Notes under the pieces: generated by a model
The model's database searches: none
The model's input: the letters and a program-made list of their open reading frames with translations, nothing else
Told to the model about the DNA's origin: nothing
Made by a program: the position numbers and the translations under genes
Assembly (NCBI RefSeq): GCF_003012775.1
Contig: NZ_PXYG01000010.1
Location: 1 to 64,000, forward strand
DNA length: 64,000 nt
Direction of reading: 5' to 3'
DNA from: Zobellella endophytica
GTDB taxonomy: Bacteria > Pseudomonadota > Gammaproteobacteria > Enterobacterales > Aeromonadaceae
Shown here: positions 42,733 to 52,325 of the stretch, in pieces
Numbering within the stretch: position 1 is the stretch's first letter
Layout: each line of letters starts with the position of its first letter

Positions 42733-42762
42733 TTGCATCCGGCCGCGACCATGCCCTAGAAT
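42733..42762 (+). promoter_or_regulatory. Promoter of the tRNA-tufB operon
   Basis: TTGCAT (42733-42738), an 18-bp spacer and TAGAAT (42757-42762), followed by a GC-rich discriminator-like segment, typical of stringently controlled stable-RNA promoters. The first tRNA starts 15 nt after the -10 box. Confidence 0.7.
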
Positions 42763-42777
42763 TCGCCTCGCTCGTGT

Positions 42778-42853
<76 letters not shown>

Positions 42854-42863
42854 GTTAAAATTT

Positions 42864-42948
42864 GGAGGGGTTCCCGAGTGGCCAAAGGGATCAGACTGTA
42901 AATCTGACGGCTCAGCCTTCGCTGGTTCGAATCCAGCCCCCTCCACCA
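42864..42948 (+). tRNA. tRNA-Tyr (anticodon GTA)
   Basis: An 85-nt tRNA with the long variable arm of class II. Acceptor GGAGGGG, anticodon GTA at 42898-42900, T-loop GGTTCGAATCC, and CCA at 42946-42948. Confidence 0.97.
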
Positions 42949-43009
42949 GTTTCCAGGCTCGCCCAGCGCGGGTCTGAAAAGCGGTTTGAGGTAGTTCAGG
43001 TAAAGAAAA

Positions 43010-43086
<77 letters not shown>

Positions 43087-43088
43087 GT

Positions 43089-43164
43089 GCTGATATAGCT
43101 CAGTTGGTAGAGCGCACCCTTGGTAAGGGTGAGGTCCCCAGTTCGAATCCGGGTATCAGCACCA
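43089..43164 (+). tRNA. tRNA-Thr (anticodon GGT)
   Basis: A 76-nt tRNA with acceptor GCTGATA, anticodon GGT at 43122-43124, T-loop AGTTCGAATCC and encoded CCA. It is followed after 98 nt by tufB on the same transcript. Confidence 0.97.
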
Positions 43165-43262
43165 CTTCTTTGCTCAGGCACCCTCAGACCTTTTTTGTTA
43201 TATACTTCCTACTTGCGACTCGCGTGGTATAGCTCACCACCCAACCAGTTAGAGGGACGAGC

Positions 43263-44447
43263 ATGTCTAAAGAAAAATTTGAACGTAAAAAACCGCACGT
43301 GAACGTCGGCACCATCGGCCACGTTGACCACGGTAAAACGACGCTGACCGCTGCCATCACCAACGTCCTGGCCAAGAAATTCGGTGGTGCCGCCCGCGCG
43401 TTCGACCAGATCGACAATGCCCCGGAAGAGAAAGCCCGTGGTATCACCATCGCCGCCTCTCACGTCGAGTACGACACCGAAATCCGTCACTACGCTCACG
43501 TTGACTGCCCCGGCCACGCCGACTATGTGAAAAACATGATCACCGGTGCGGCCCAGATGGACGGCGCCATCCTGGTGGTTGCCGCCACCGACGGCCCCAT
43601 GCCGCAAACCCGCGAGCACATCCTGCTGGCCCGCCAGGTAGGCGTTCCCTACATCGTTGTGTTCATGAACAAGTGCGACATGGTCGACGACGAAGAGCTG
43701 CTCGAGCTGGTAGAAATGGAAGTGCGCGAACTGCTGTCCGAGTACGACTTCCCGGGCGACGATATTCCGGTTATCCAGGGTTCCGCCCTGAAAGGCCTGG
43801 AAGGCGATGCCCAGTGGGAAGAGAAGATCATCGAGCTGGCCAACGCCCTGGATAGCTACATCCCCGAGCCCGAGCGTGCCATCGACGGTGCCTTCCTGAT
43901 GCCGATCGAAGACGTGTTCTCCATCCAGGGTCGTGGCACCGTGGTCACCGGCCGTGTTGAGCGCGGTATCGTGAAAGTGGGTGACACCATCGAAATCGTC
44001 GGTATCAAGGACACCACCAGCACCACTTGTACCGGCGTTGAAATGTTCCGCAAGCTGCTGGACGAAGGTCGTGCCGGTGAGAACATCGGTGCCCTGCTGC
44101 GTGGTACCAAGCGTGAAGACGTTGAGCGTGGTCAGGTGCTGGCCAAGCCCGGCTCCATCAAGCCGCACACCCAGTTCGAGTCCGAAGTGTACGTACTGTC
44201 CAAGGAAGAAGGTGGTCGTCACACCCCGTTCTTCAAGGGCTACCGCCCGCAGTTCTACTTCCGTACCACCGATGTGACCGGTACCATCGAACTGCCGGAA
44301 GGTGTCGAGATGGTGATGCCGGGTGACAACATCAAGATGGTGGTCAACCTGATCGCGCCCATCGCGATGGAAGAGGGTCTTCGATTCGCCATCCGTGAAG
44401 GTGGCCGTACCGTTGGTGCTGGCGTTGTAGCCAAAATCATCGAGTAA
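43263..44447 (+). CDS. tufB: Elongation factor Tu
   Basis: A 394-aa translational GTPase, the length of E. coli EF-Tu, that delivers aminoacyl-tRNA to the ribosome. G-motifs are GHVDHGKT (19-26), DCPGHADY (81-88) and NKCD (136-139). It has the kirromycin-binding and domain 3 segments in standard form. Named tufB because of its place after the four tRNAs and before secE; a second tuf copy near fus is expected elsewhere. Codon use is the strongly biased kind of highly expressed genes. Confidence 0.98.
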   Translation: MSKEKFERKKPHVNVGTIGHVDHGKTTLTAAITNVLAKKFGGAARAFDQIDNAPEEKARGITIAASHVEYDTEIRHYAHVDCPGHADYVKNMITGAAQMDGAILVVAATDGPMPQTREHILLARQVGVPYIVVFMNKCDMVDDEELLELVEMEVRELLSEYDFPGDDIPVIQGSALKGLEGDAQWEEKIIELANALDSYIPEPERAIDGAFLMPIEDVFSIQGRGTVVTGRVERGIVKVGDTIEIVGIKDTTSTTCTGVEMFRKLLDEGRAGENIGALLRGTKREDVERGQVLAKPGSIKPHTQFESEVYVLSKEEGGRHTPFFKGYRPQFYFRTTDVTGTIELPEGVEMVMPGDNIKMVVNLIAPIAMEEGLRFAIREGGRTVGAGVVAKIIE

Positions 44448-44453
44448 TAGCGC

Positions 44454-44482
44454 TTACAATCGCACCGGAAAGCCCCTATAAT
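44454..44482 (+). promoter_or_regulatory. Promoter of tRNA-Trp-secE-nusG, overlapping the tufB terminator
   Basis: TTACAA (44454-44459), a 17-bp spacer, and a perfect TATAAT (44477-44482). The -10 box spans the tip of the tufB terminator hairpin. Start would lie near 44489, about 11 nt before tRNA-Trp. Confidence 0.72.
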
Positions 44483-44494
44483 AGGGGCTTTCTT
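44469..44494 (+). terminator. Terminator after tufB
   Basis: A perfect 10-bp stem AAAGCCCCTA/TAGGGGCTTT (44469-44478 with 44482-44491) with a 3-nt loop and a short T-rich tail. It overlaps the next promoter. Confidence 0.8.
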
Positions 44495-44499
44495 GTATT

Positions 44500-44576
44500 A
44501 GGGGCGTAGTTCCAATTGGTAGAACGGCGGTCTCCAAAACCGACGGTTGGGGGTTCGAGTCCCTCCGCCCCTGCCA
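44500..44576 (+). tRNA. tRNA-Trp (anticodon CCA)
   Basis: A 77-nt tRNA with acceptor AGGGGCG, anticodon CCA at 44534-44536, T-loop GGTTCGAGTCC and encoded CCA at 44574-44576. Its position between tufB and secE differs from E. coli K-12, where it lies after an rRNA operon. Confidence 0.97.
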
Positions 44577-44640
44577 CCCACCTCGCCAACAGCGGGGCTT
44601 TTGTGTCTGTAACGGACTCAAGTTTATAAACAGGTAGCTT

Positions 44641-45012
44641 ATGAGTGCAAACGCTGAGAGCCAGGGCGGGGCCAAAGACACCCTGCTGTGGGGTCTGGTT
44701 TTCATTATCTTGATTGCGGCCGTGGTCGCCAACTATCTCTATAGTGATCTGGCAGTATTTATTCGTGCGGCTGGCGTGGTCGTGGCCGTAGGTATCGCCG
44801 GTGCGCTGGCCTATCAGACCCAGAAAGGCAAGAGCAGCTTCGCCTTTGCCCGGGAGTCTCGTCTGGAAATGCGCAAGGTCGTCTGGCCGACGCGTCAGGA
44901 AGCCATCCAGACCACGCTGATCGTATTGGCCGTCACCGCACTGGTTGGCCTCTTCCTGTTTTTGCTGGATGGCCTGCTGGTATGGCTGGTCAATCTGGTT
45001 ACCGGAGTATAA
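44641..45012 (+). CDS. secE: Preprotein translocase subunit SecE
   Basis: A 123-aa inner-membrane protein of the SecYEG channel, with three transmembrane helices as in E. coli (about 17-37, 40-60, 92-115) and the conserved amphipathic cytoplasmic segment ending in ESRLEMRKVVWPTRQEAIQTT. Nine bases separate it from nusG, so they are co-transcribed. Confidence 0.97.
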   Translation: MSANAESQGGAKDTLLWGLVFIILIAAVVANYLYSDLAVFIRAAGVVVAVGIAGALAYQTQKGKSSFAFARESRLEMRKVVWPTRQEAIQTTLIVLAVTALVGLFLFLLDGLLVWLVNLVTGV

Positions 45013-45021
45013 GGATAAGCC

Positions 45022-45564
45022 ATGTCAGAACAAAGAATGCGTTGGTATGTGGTCCAGGCGTTTTCCGGATATGAAGGTCGCGTCGCCAAGTCGCTGCGCG
45101 AGCATATCAAGATGCACGGCATGGAAGATCAGTTCGGCGAAGTGCTGGTACCCACCGAAGAAGTGGTGGAAATGCGCGCCGGCCAGAAGCGCAAGAGCGA
45201 ACGCAAGTTCTTCCCCGGCTACGTGCTGGTGCAGATGCAGATGAACGACGGCACCTGGCACCTGGTGCGCAGCATCCCGCGGGTGATGGGCTTTATCGGC
45301 GGCACCCCCGAACGCCCTGCACCGATCTCCGACAAGGAAGCCGATGCCATCCTCAATCGTCTGCAGGACGCGGTGGACAAGCCGAAACCCAAGACCCTGT
45401 TCGAGCCGGGTGAGGTGGTGCGGGTGTCCGACGGTCCCTTCGCCGATTTCAACGGCGTGGTGGAAGAAGTGGACTACGAAAAGAGCCGGGTCAAGGTGTC
45501 GGTGCTGATCTTCGGCCGCTCTACTCCGGTAGAGCTGGAGTTTGGGCAGGTGGAAAAAACCTGA
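45022..45564 (+). CDS. nusG: Transcription termination/antitermination factor NusG
   Basis: A 180-aa protein that binds RNA polymerase through its NGN domain ([22 protein letters not shown].., [10 protein letters not shown]) and Rho or ribosomal S10 through the C-terminal KOW domain ([25 protein letters not shown]). One residue shorter than the E. coli protein. Confidence 0.98.
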   Translation: MSEQRMRWYVVQAFSGYEGRVAKSLREHIKMHGMEDQFGEVLVPTEEVVEMRAGQKRKSERKFFPGYVLVQMQMNDGTWHLVRSIPRVMGFIGGTPERPAPISDKEADAILNRLQDAVDKPKPKTLFEPGEVVRVSDGPFADFNGVVEEVDYEKSRVKVSVLIFGRSTPVELEFGQVEKT

Positions 45565-45584
45565 GCGAAATTCAGCCATAAAAC

Positions 45585-45613
45585 TTGCGAGGGGCGGCAA
45601 ATCACACTACAAT
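45585..45613 (+). promoter_or_regulatory. rplKA (L11) promoter, overlapping the nusG terminator
   Basis: TTGCGA (45585-45590), a 17-bp spacer and TACAAT (45608-45613). The spacer is the 5' arm of the nusG terminator and the -10 box straddles its loop and 3' arm. Transcription should start near 45620. Confidence 0.7.
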
Positions 45614-45626
45614 TTGCCGCCCTTTT
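45592..45626 (+). terminator. Terminator after nusG
   Basis: A perfect 11-bp stem GGGCGGCAAAT/ATTTGCCGCCC (45592-45602 with 45612-45622), a 9-nt loop and four T. Confidence 0.85.
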
Positions 45627-45694
45627 ATCATTGGGGAGCCGTTAGAGGAGTACTGCTCCGAGGCGCTAACACCCATTTTTGAGGTAATTTTCAA
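45627..45694 (+). promoter_or_regulatory. rplKA mRNA leader with probable L1 binding site
   Basis: The short leader before rplK has a dyad GGAG..CTCC (GAGGAGTACTGCTCC). In E. coli ribosomal protein L1 represses this operon by binding a rRNA-like fold in the same leader. I infer the same here from position; the exact L1 fold was not derived. Confidence 0.45.
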
Positions 45695-46123
45695 ATGGCT
45701 AAAAAAGTACAAGCCTACATCAAGCTGCAAGTCGCAGCCGGTGCAGCTAACCCGAGTCCGCCCGTTGGTCCTGCCCTGGGTCAGCATGGTGTTAACATCA
45801 TGGAATTCTGTAAGGCGTTCAACGCCCGTACCGAAAGCCTGGAAAAAGGCGCGCCGACTCCGGTGATCATCACTGTCTACAGTGACCGCTCCTTCACCTT
45901 CGAAACCAAGACCCCGCCCGCCGCCTTCCTGCTGAAGAAAGCGGCCGGCGTCAAGTCCGGTTCCGGCAAGCCCAACAAAGAGAAAGTGGGTACCGTTACC
46001 CGTGCTCAGTTGGAAGAAATTGCCAAGACCAAAGAGCCGGACATGACCGGCGCTGACGTTGACGCCCGCGTGCGTTGCCTCGAAGGTTCTGCCCGTTCCA
46101 TGGGCCTGGTAGTGGAGGGCTAA
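45695..46123 (+). CDS. rplK: 50S ribosomal protein L11
   Basis: A 142-aa protein of the GTPase-associated centre, needed for RelA activation. Signature: [34 protein letters not shown], with the flexible Pro-rich N-terminal domain and C-terminal rRNA-binding domain ([19 protein letters not shown]). Four bases before rplA. Confidence 0.98.
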   Translation: MAKKVQAYIKLQVAAGAANPSPPVGPALGQHGVNIMEFCKAFNARTESLEKGAPTPVIITVYSDRSFTFETKTPPAAFLLKKAAGVKSGSGKPNKEKVGTVTRAQLEEIAKTKEPDMTGADVDARVRCLEGSARSMGLVVEG

Positions 46124-46127
46124 GACA

Positions 46128-46826
46128 ATGGCAAAACTGACCAAGCGTATGCGCACCATCCGTGAGCGTGTGAACGCCACCAAAGATTATGACATCAACG
46201 AAGCCATCGCCCTGCTGAAAGAACTGGCCACCGCCAAGTTTGTTGAGAGCATCGATGTGGCCGTTAACCTGGGTATCGACGCCCGTAAATCCGACCAGAA
46301 CGTGCGTGGCGCCACCGTGCTGCCCCACGGTACCGGTCGTGACGTGCGCGTGGCCGTGTTCGCCCAGGGCGCCAACGCCGAGGCCGCCAAGGCCGCCGGT
46401 GCCGACTTGGTCGGCATGGACGACCTGGCCGACCAGGTGAAGAAAGGCGAGATGAACTTTGACGTGGTGATCGCCTCTCCGGACGCGATGCGCGTCGTGG
46501 GCCAACTGGGCCAGATCCTGGGCCCGCGTGGCCTGATGCCGAACCCGAAAGTGGGTACCGTTACCCCGAACGTGGCCGAAGCCGTGCAAAACGCCAAGGC
46601 CGGTCAGGTGCGTTACCGTAACGACAAGAACGGTATCATCCACACCACCATCGGCAAGGTTGATTTCGACAACGACAAGCTGAAAGGCAACCTGGAGTCC
46701 CTGCTGGCCGCGCTGAAGCGTGCCAAGCCGGCTTCCTCCAAAGGCCAGTACATCAAGAAGGTGAGCCTGTCCACCACCATGGGCGCCGGCGTATCCATCG
46801 AGCAGTCAAGCCTGGATGTTGCTTAA
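46128..46826 (+). CDS. rplA: 50S ribosomal protein L1
   Basis: A 232-aa L1-stalk protein that regulates E-site tRNA release and represses its own operon. Landmarks: [37 protein letters not shown] and GK..FD..KL in the second domain. Its stop lies 8 bp before the -35 box of the next promoter. Confidence 0.98.
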   Translation: MAKLTKRMRTIRERVNATKDYDINEAIALLKELATAKFVESIDVAVNLGIDARKSDQNVRGATVLPHGTGRDVRVAVFAQGANAEAAKAAGADLVGMDDLADQVKKGEMNFDVVIASPDAMRVVGQLGQILGPRGLMPNPKVGTVTPNVAEAVQNAKAGQVRYRNDKNGIIHTTIGKVDFDNDKLKGNLESLLAALKRAKPASSKGQYIKKVSLSTTMGAGVSIEQSSLDVA

Positions 46827-46833
46827 TTAAGCG

Positions 46834-46862
46834 TTTACAAGGCGCGGCAATTCTCGTAGAAT
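46834..46862 (+). promoter_or_regulatory. rplJL-rpoBC (L10) promoter, overlapping the rplA terminator
   Basis: TTTACA (46834-46839), a 17-bp spacer, and TAGAAT (46857-46862), the -10 box lying in the apical stem-loop of the rplA terminator hairpin. This is the expected place of the main L10 promoter that drives rplJL and rpoBC. Confidence 0.75.
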
Positions 46863-46877
46863 TTCGCGCCTTGTTAT
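46838..46877 (+). terminator. Hairpin terminator after rplA
   Basis: A 9-bp stem CAAGGCGCG/CGCGCCTTG (46838-46846 with 46865-46873) topped by AATTC/GAATT (46849-46853 with 46859-46863), followed by TTATTT. It overlaps the L10 promoter. Confidence 0.72.
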
Positions 46878-47063
46878 TTGGTTGGGGGCTTCGACTCCCG
46901 TCCAAGACCGCTGGAGCCTCCGGGCTTAATCTTCCAGCGTAGATGGTGCCGGGACCCAGTTAGAAAGCATTCCTTTCTTCTGGAATCTGCCACCTTGGTG
47001 CCTCGATTCCGAGGCGTGTGTTTAATCTGGGAATTTCCCAGGTGGAATCCAGGAGTTTAGCCA
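46878..47063 (+). promoter_or_regulatory. L10 leader (autoregulatory mRNA leader of rplJL)
   Basis: An untranslated leader of about 185 nt before rplJ with several GC stems (such as CTGGAGCCTCCGGGC..CTTCCAGC, GATTCCGAGGC and CTGGGAATTTCCCAGG near 47026-47042). In E. coli L10-(L7/L12)4 binds a kink-turn in the same leader and represses translation. Position, length and structure support the same role. Confidence 0.7.
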
Positions 47064-47567
47064 ATGGCATTAAGACTCGACGACAAAAAAGCAATTGTTG
47101 CTGAAGTCAACGAAGCTGCCAAGGGCGCCCTGTCTGCAGTCGTTGCCGATTCTCGCGGCGTGACTGTGGCTGCCATGACCACCCTGCGCAAGCAAGCCCG
47201 TGACAACGGTATCTACCTCAAGGTAGTCCGTAACACCCTGGCTCGCCTGGCAGTGGAAGAGACCAACTACGAATGCCTGAAAGAGGTATTTGTTGGTCCG
47301 ACCCTGATCGCGTTTTCCAACGAACACCCGGGCGCTGCCGCTCGTCTGTTCAAGGACTTTGCCAAAGAGCAGAGCGCGTTTGAGGTGAAGGGTCTGGCGT
47401 ACGAGGGCGAATTTATCCCCGCAGCCCAAATTGACCGCCTCGCCAAGCTGCCGACTTACGACGAAGCAATTGCGAAGCTGATGGCGACCATGAAAGAAGC
47501 CTCCGCTGGCAAGCTGGTTCGTACTTTTGCTGCCCTGCGCGACAAGAAAGAAGCCGAAGCCGCCTAA
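47064..47567 (+). CDS. rplJ: 50S ribosomal protein L10
   Basis: A 167-aa base of the ribosomal stalk; its C-terminal helix binds L7/L12 dimers. N-terminal [21 protein letters not shown] and the [11 protein letters not shown] segment are typical. Shine-Dalgarno AGGAG. It also serves as autogenous repressor. Confidence 0.98.
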   Translation: MALRLDDKKAIVAEVNEAAKGALSAVVADSRGVTVAAMTTLRKQARDNGIYLKVVRNTLARLAVEETNYECLKEVFVGPTLIAFSNEHPGAAARLFKDFAKEQSAFEVKGLAYEGEFIPAAQIDRLAKLPTYDEAIAKLMATMKEASAGKLVRTFAALRDKKEAEAA

Positions 47568-47621
47568 GGCGTATTTGGCTGCTTGATTACCGTATACTTC
47601 AGAACATTAGGAATTTGAGTC

Positions 47622-47987
47622 ATGTCTATCACTAAAGACCAAATCATCGAAGCCGTTGCAGAAATGTCTGTAATGCAGGTTGTTGAACTGATCGAAGCCA
47701 TGGAAGAGAAGTTCGGCGTTTCTGCCGCCGCTGCCGTTGCCGTTGCTGGCGATGCTGCCGCTGCCGTAGAAGAGCAGACCGAATTTGACGTCATGCTGAC
47801 CGCTGCCGGCGCCAACAAGGTTGCCGTTATCAAAGCCGTTCGTGGCGCCACCGGTCTGGGCCTGAAAGAAGCCAAGGCACTGGTTGAAGCTGCTCCGACT
47901 GCCGTTAAAGAGCAACTGAGCAAAGGCGAAGCCGAAGCACTGAAGAAAGAACTCGAAGAAGCCGGTGCTTCTGTTGAGCTCAAATAA
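47622..47987 (+). CDS. rplL: 50S ribosomal protein L7/L12
   Basis: A 121-aa stalk protein that recruits translational GTPases. N-terminal dimerisation helices ([20 protein letters not shown]), an Ala/Val hinge (about 37-50), and the C-terminal domain [32 protein letters not shown]. Followed by the attenuator before rpoB. Confidence 0.98.
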   Translation: MSITKDQIIEAVAEMSVMQVVELIEAMEEKFGVSAAAAVAVAGDAAAAVEEQTEFDVMLTAAGANKVAVIKAVRGATGLGLKEAKALVEAAPTAVKEQLSKGEAEALKKELEEAGASVELK

Positions 47988-48024
47988 GCTAGACTATAGC
48001 TTAGCGGCCTGAGCAATCGGGCTA

Positions 48025-48056
48025 GGGCTGGTGAATCTTTATTCACCGGCCCTTTT
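48025..48056 (+). terminator. Attenuator between rplL and rpoB
   Basis: A 12-bp stem with one G-U pair (48025-48036 with 48041-48052), a CTTT loop and four T. Partial termination here sets the lower level of rpoBC relative to ribosomal proteins, as in E. coli. The remaining 155 nt before rpoB show no gene. Confidence 0.85.
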
Positions 48057-48211
48057 GCGCTGTGGGATGAGGGGAATTTTCACACCGTTTGCGCCCCTTG
48101 TTGTACCAGCCACCGGGTTTTGTCGAGAGACCCGGTCTGACAAAAAACGGTGTTTTTAGAGCTGTCCCATTTGGACAGAGTGGGTCACTTATCAGCGAGC
48201 TGAGGAACCCT

Positions 48212-51200
48212 ATGGTTTACTCTTACACAGAGAAAAAACGCATTCGTAAGGACTTCGGTAAGCGTGACCAGGTCTTGGACACGCCTTACCTGCTGTCAAT
48301 CCAGCTTGACTCCTTCAAACAGTTTATTGAAGCAGATCCTCAAGGCGAGTACGGCCTGGAAGCGGCTTTCCGCAGCGTTTTCCCTATCACTAGCTATTCT
48401 GGCACTGCCGAGCTGCAGTATGTCAGCTATCGCCTGGGTGAGCCCGTATTTGACGTGCAGGAATGTCAAATCCGCGGCGTGACTTATTCGGCGCCGCTGC
48501 GCGTCAAGTTGCGCATGGTGCTGTACGACAGAGAAGCCGCCGCCGGCACTGTCAAGGACATCAAAGAGCAAGAAGTCTACATGGGCGAAATCCCGCTCAT
48601 GACTGAGAACGGTACCTTTGTCATCAACGGTACCGAGCGGGTAATCGTCTCCCAGCTGCACCGCAGCCCGGGTGTGTTTTTCGATCACGATCGCGGCAAG
48701 ACCCACTCCTCCGGCAAGGTCCTGTATAACGCTCGCGTGATCCCCTACCGTGGTTCCTGGCTCGATTTCGAATTCGATCCCAAAGACAACCTCTTCGTGC
48801 GTATCGATCGTCGCCGCAAGCTGCCGGCGTCCATTATCCTGCGCGCGCTCGATTTCACCACCGAAGACATCCTCGCCACCTTCTTCGACACCACCCGGTT
48901 CGAAGTGGTCGATGGCAAGCTGATGATGGAGCTCAAGCCCGAGCGCCTGCGCGGTGAAACCGCCTCTTTCGACATCGTGATCGATGGCGAAACCGTGGTG
49001 GAAACCGGTCGTCGCATCACCGCCCGCCATATCCGCCAACTGGAAAAGGCCGGCGTAGAGCAGATTGAAGTGCCGGTGGAATACGCCGTCGGCAAGGTAT
49101 CGGCCAAGGACTACATCAACGCCGATACCGGTGAAGTGATCGTCGCCGCCAACAGCGAGCTGAGCCTGGAAAACCTGGCCAACCTGTCTGTGGCCGGCTT
49201 CAAGCAGTTCGAGACCCTGTTCACCAATGAACTGGATCACGGCGCCTACATGTCCGAGACCCTGCGCATCGATTCCGCCTCCAGCCGCCTCGAGGCGCTG
49301 GTGGAAATCTACCGCATGATGCGTCCCGGCGAGCCGCCCACCCGCGAAGCGGCCGAGACCCTGTTCGAGAACCTGTTCTTCTCCGAAGACCGCTACGACC
49401 TGTCCACCGTGGGCCGGATGAAGTTCAACCGGCGCCTGTTCCGGGAAGAGCTGAATGGTCCGGGTACCCTGACCAAGTCCGACGTCGTCGACGTGATGAA
49501 GCAGCTGATCGCCATCCGTAACGGCAACGACGAAGTGGACGATATCGACCACCTGGGCAACCGTCGCATCCGCTCCGTCGGCGAAATGGCCGAGAACCAG
49601 TTCCGTGTCGGCCTGGTGCGGGTCGAGCGCGCGGTGAAAGAGCGCCTGTCGCTGGGCGATCTGGATACCCTGATGCCCCAGGATCTGATCAACGCCAAGC
49701 CGATTTCGGCGGCGGTGAAGGAGTTCTTCGGCTCCAGCCAGCTGTCCCAGTTCATGGACCAGAACAACCCGCTGTCGGAAGTGACCCACAAGCGCCGTAT
49801 CTCGGCCCTGGGCCCGGGCGGCCTGACCCGTGAGCGCGCCGGCTTCGAAGTGCGCGACGTACACCCGACGCACTACGGTCGTCTGTGTCCGATCGAGACC
49901 CCTGAAGGTCCGAACATCGGTCTGATCAACTCCCTGGCCTGCTATTCCCGCACCAACGAGTACGGTTTCCTCGAGACCCCGTACCGGCGGGTGGTGGACG
50001 GCAAGATCACCGACGAGGTGGATTACCTGTCCGCCATCGAGGAAGGCCACTTTGTGATCGCCCAGGCCAACGCGGCCACCGATGAAGAAGGCCGTCTGCT
50101 GGACGAGCTGGTACCGTCCCGTCACAAGGGCGAAGCGACCTACATGAACGCGGATCAGGTCCAGTACATGGACGTGAGCCCGCAGCAGATCGTCTCCGTT
50201 GCCGCCTCGCTGATCCCCTTCCTCGAGCACGATGACGCCAACCGGGCCCTGATGGGGTCGAACATGCAACGTCAGGCGGTGCCGACCCTGAAGGCGGACA
50301 AGCCGCTGGTAGGCACCGGTATCGAGCGTGCCGTGGCGGTCGACTCCGGGGTGACCGTGGTCGCCAAGCGCGGTGGTGTGGTCGACTACGTTGATGCCTC
50401 CCGCATCGTGGTCAAGGTCAACGAGGAAGAGATGCTGCCCGGCGAAGCCGGTATCGACATCTACAACCTGACCAAGTACACCCGTTCCAACCAGAACACC
50501 TGCATCAACCAGCGTCCCTGCGTGATGCCGGGCGAGCTGGTGATGGGTGGCGACGTGCTGGCCGACGGCCCGTCCACCGACCTGGGCGAACTGGCCCTGG
50601 GGCAGAACCTGCGTGTGGCCTTCATGCCCTGGAACGGCTACAACTTCGAAGACTCCATCCTGCTCAGCGAGCGGGTGGTGATGGAAGATCGCCTGACCAC
50701 CATCCATATCCAGGAGCTGTCCTGTATCTCCCGCGACACCAAGCTGGGTCCGGAAGAGATCACCGCCGACATCCCCAACGTGGGTGAGGCCGCGCTGAGC
50801 AAGCTGGACGAGTCCGGCATCGTTTACGTGGGCGCGGAAGTGAAGCCCGGTGACATCCTGGTCGGCAAGGTGACGCCGAAAGGTGAAACCCAGCTGACCC
50901 CGGAAGAGAAGCTGCTGCGCGCCATCTTCGGCGAGAAGGCGTCCGACGTGAAGGACTCTTCGCTGCGGGTGCCCAATTCCGTGTACGGTACCGTGATCGA
51001 CGTGCAGGTCTTCACCCGCGACGGCGTGGAGAAGGACAAGCGCGCCCAGGACATCGAGCAGATGCAGCTCAAGCAGGCCAAGAAAGACCTGACCGAAGAG
51101 TTCAGCATCCTCGAGGACGGCATCTTCGCCCGTGCCCGTTCCGTGCTGATCGCCGCCGGCCTGAGTGCCGACAAGGTCGAGAAGATGGCCAACGGCAAGC

Positions 51201-52240
51201 TGCTGGAACAGGCGGTGGACGACGAAGGCAAGCAGATCGAGCTGGAGCAGATCGCCGAGCAGTATGCCGAGCTGAAGGCCGACTTCGACAAGAAGTTCGA
51301 GAACAAGCGGCGCAAGATCACCCAGGGTGATGATCTGGCCCCGGGCGTGCTGAAGATCGTCAAGGTCTACCTGGCGGTGAAACGTCGCATCCAGCCCGGC
51401 GACAAGATGGCCGGTCGTCACGGTAACAAGGGGGTTATCTCCACCATTGTTCCCATCGAAGACATGCCTCACGACGAATACGGCACCCCGGTCGATATCG
51501 TGCTGAACCCGCTGGGCGTACCCTCGCGGATGAACATCGGTCAGATCCTCGAAACCCACATGGGCCTGGCGGCCAAGGGCATCGGCGAGAAGATCGACCG
51601 CATGATCAAACAGCAGCAGGAACTGGCCCGGCTGCGCGAATTCATCCAGGAAGTCTACAATCTGGGTGATGGCGTGCGGCAGAAAGTGGACCTGTCCACC
51701 TTCTCCGACGCGGAAGTCAAGGTGCTGGCCGAGAACCTGCGCAAGGGGTTGCCGATCGCCACGCCGGCCTTCGACGGTGCCCGCGAGCACGAGATCAAGC
51801 GCCTGCTGACCCTGGCGGATCTGCCGGAATCCGGCCAGATCACCCTGTACGACGGTCGTACCGGCAACTCCTTCGAGCGGCCGGTGACCGTGGGCTATAT
51901 GTATATGCTGAAGTTGAACCACCTGGTGGACGACAAGATGCATGCCCGTTCTACCGGCTCCTACAGTCTGGTAACCCAGCAGCCGCTGGGCGGTAAAGCC
52001 CAGTTTGGTGGCCAGCGTTTCGGGGAAATGGAAGTGTGGGCACTGGAAGCATACGGTGCCGCCTATACCCTGCAGGAAATGCTGACCGTCAAGTCGGACG
52101 ATGTGAACGGCCGTACCAAGATGTACAAGAACATCGTGGATGGCGACCACCGCATGGAGCCGGGCATGCCCGAGTCCTTCAACGTACTGTTGAAGGAAAT
52201 CCGCTCCCTCGGTATCAACATCGAGCTGGAAGAAAGTTAA
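48212..52240 (+). CDS. rpoB: RNA polymerase beta subunit
   Basis: A 1342-aa protein, the same length as E. coli beta. Landmarks: [18 protein letters not shown] at the start, the rifampicin region [29 protein letters not shown] broken at about 512-540 with wild-type residues, [17 protein letters not shown], and C-terminal [24 protein letters not shown]. The ATG at 48212 follows TGAGGA; the frame is open upstream but only the 48212 start matches. All standard; no resistance substitution is evident at the common positions I could check. Confidence 0.99.
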   Translation: MVYSYTEKKRIRKDFGKRDQVLDTPYLLSIQLDSFKQFIEADPQGEYGLEAAFRSVFPITSYSGTAELQYVSYRLGEPVFDVQECQIRGVTYSAPLRVKLRMVLYDREAAAGTVKDIKEQEVYMGEIPLMTENGTFVINGTERVIVSQLHRSPGVFFDHDRGKTHSSGKVLYNARVIPYRGSWLDFEFDPKDNLFVRIDRRRKLPASIILRALDFTTEDILATFFDTTRFEVVDGKLMMELKPERLRGETASFDIVIDGETVVETGRRITARHIRQLEKAGVEQIEVPVEYAVGKVSAKDYINADTGEVIVAANSELSLENLANLSVAGFKQFETLFTNELDHGAYMSETLRIDSASSRLEALVEIYRMMRPGEPPTREAAETLFENLFFSEDRYDLSTVGRMKFNRRLFREELNGPGTLTKSDVVDVMKQLIAIRNGNDEVDDIDHLGNRRIRSVGEMAENQFRVGLVRVERAVKERLSLGDLDTLMPQDLINAKPISAAVKEFFGSSQLSQFMDQNNPLSEVTHKRRISALGPGGLTRERAGFEVRDVHPTHYGRLCPIETPEGPNIGLINSLACYSRTNEYGFLETPYRRVVDGKITDEVDYLSAIEEGHFVIAQANAATDEEGRLLDELVPSRHKGEATYMNADQVQYMDVSPQQIVSVAASLIPFLEHDDANRALMGSNMQRQAVPTLKADKPLVGTGIERAVAVDSGVTVVAKRGGVVDYVDASRIVVKVNEEEMLPGEAGIDIYNLTKYTRSNQNTCINQRPCVMPGELVMGGDVLADGPSTDLGELALGQNLRVAFMPWNGYNFEDSILLSERVVMEDRLTTIHIQELSCISRDTKLGPEEITADIPNVGEAALSKLDESGIVYVGAEVKPGDILVGKVTPKGETQLTPEEKLLRAIFGEKASDVKDSSLRVPNSVYGTVIDVQVFTRDGVEKDKRAQDIEQMQLKQAKKDLTEEFSILEDGIFARARSVLIAAGLSADKVEKMANGKLLEQAVDDEGKQIELEQIAEQYAELKADFDKKFENKRRKITQGDDLAPGVLKIVKVYLAVKRRIQPGDKMAGRHGNKGVISTIVPIEDMPHDEYGTPVDIVLNPLGVPSRMNIGQILETHMGLAAKGIGEKIDRMIKQQQELARLREFIQEVYNLGDGVRQKVDLSTFSDAEVKVLAENLRKGLPIATPAFDGAREHEIKRLLTLADLPESGQITLYDGRTGNSFERPVTVGYMYMLKLNHLVDDKMHARSTGSYSLVTQQPLGGKAQFGGQRFGEMEVWALEAYGAAYTLQEMLTVKSDDVNGRTKMYKNIVDGDHRMEPGMPESFNVLLKEIRSLGINIELEES

Positions 52241-52325
52241 GGCGACAGACGGCCTCGGAAATAACGGCGCCCCTTTTCTTCAGGGGAGGGGGGCGCCCAG
52301 GTAGAACTCCTCACAGGAGACTAAC

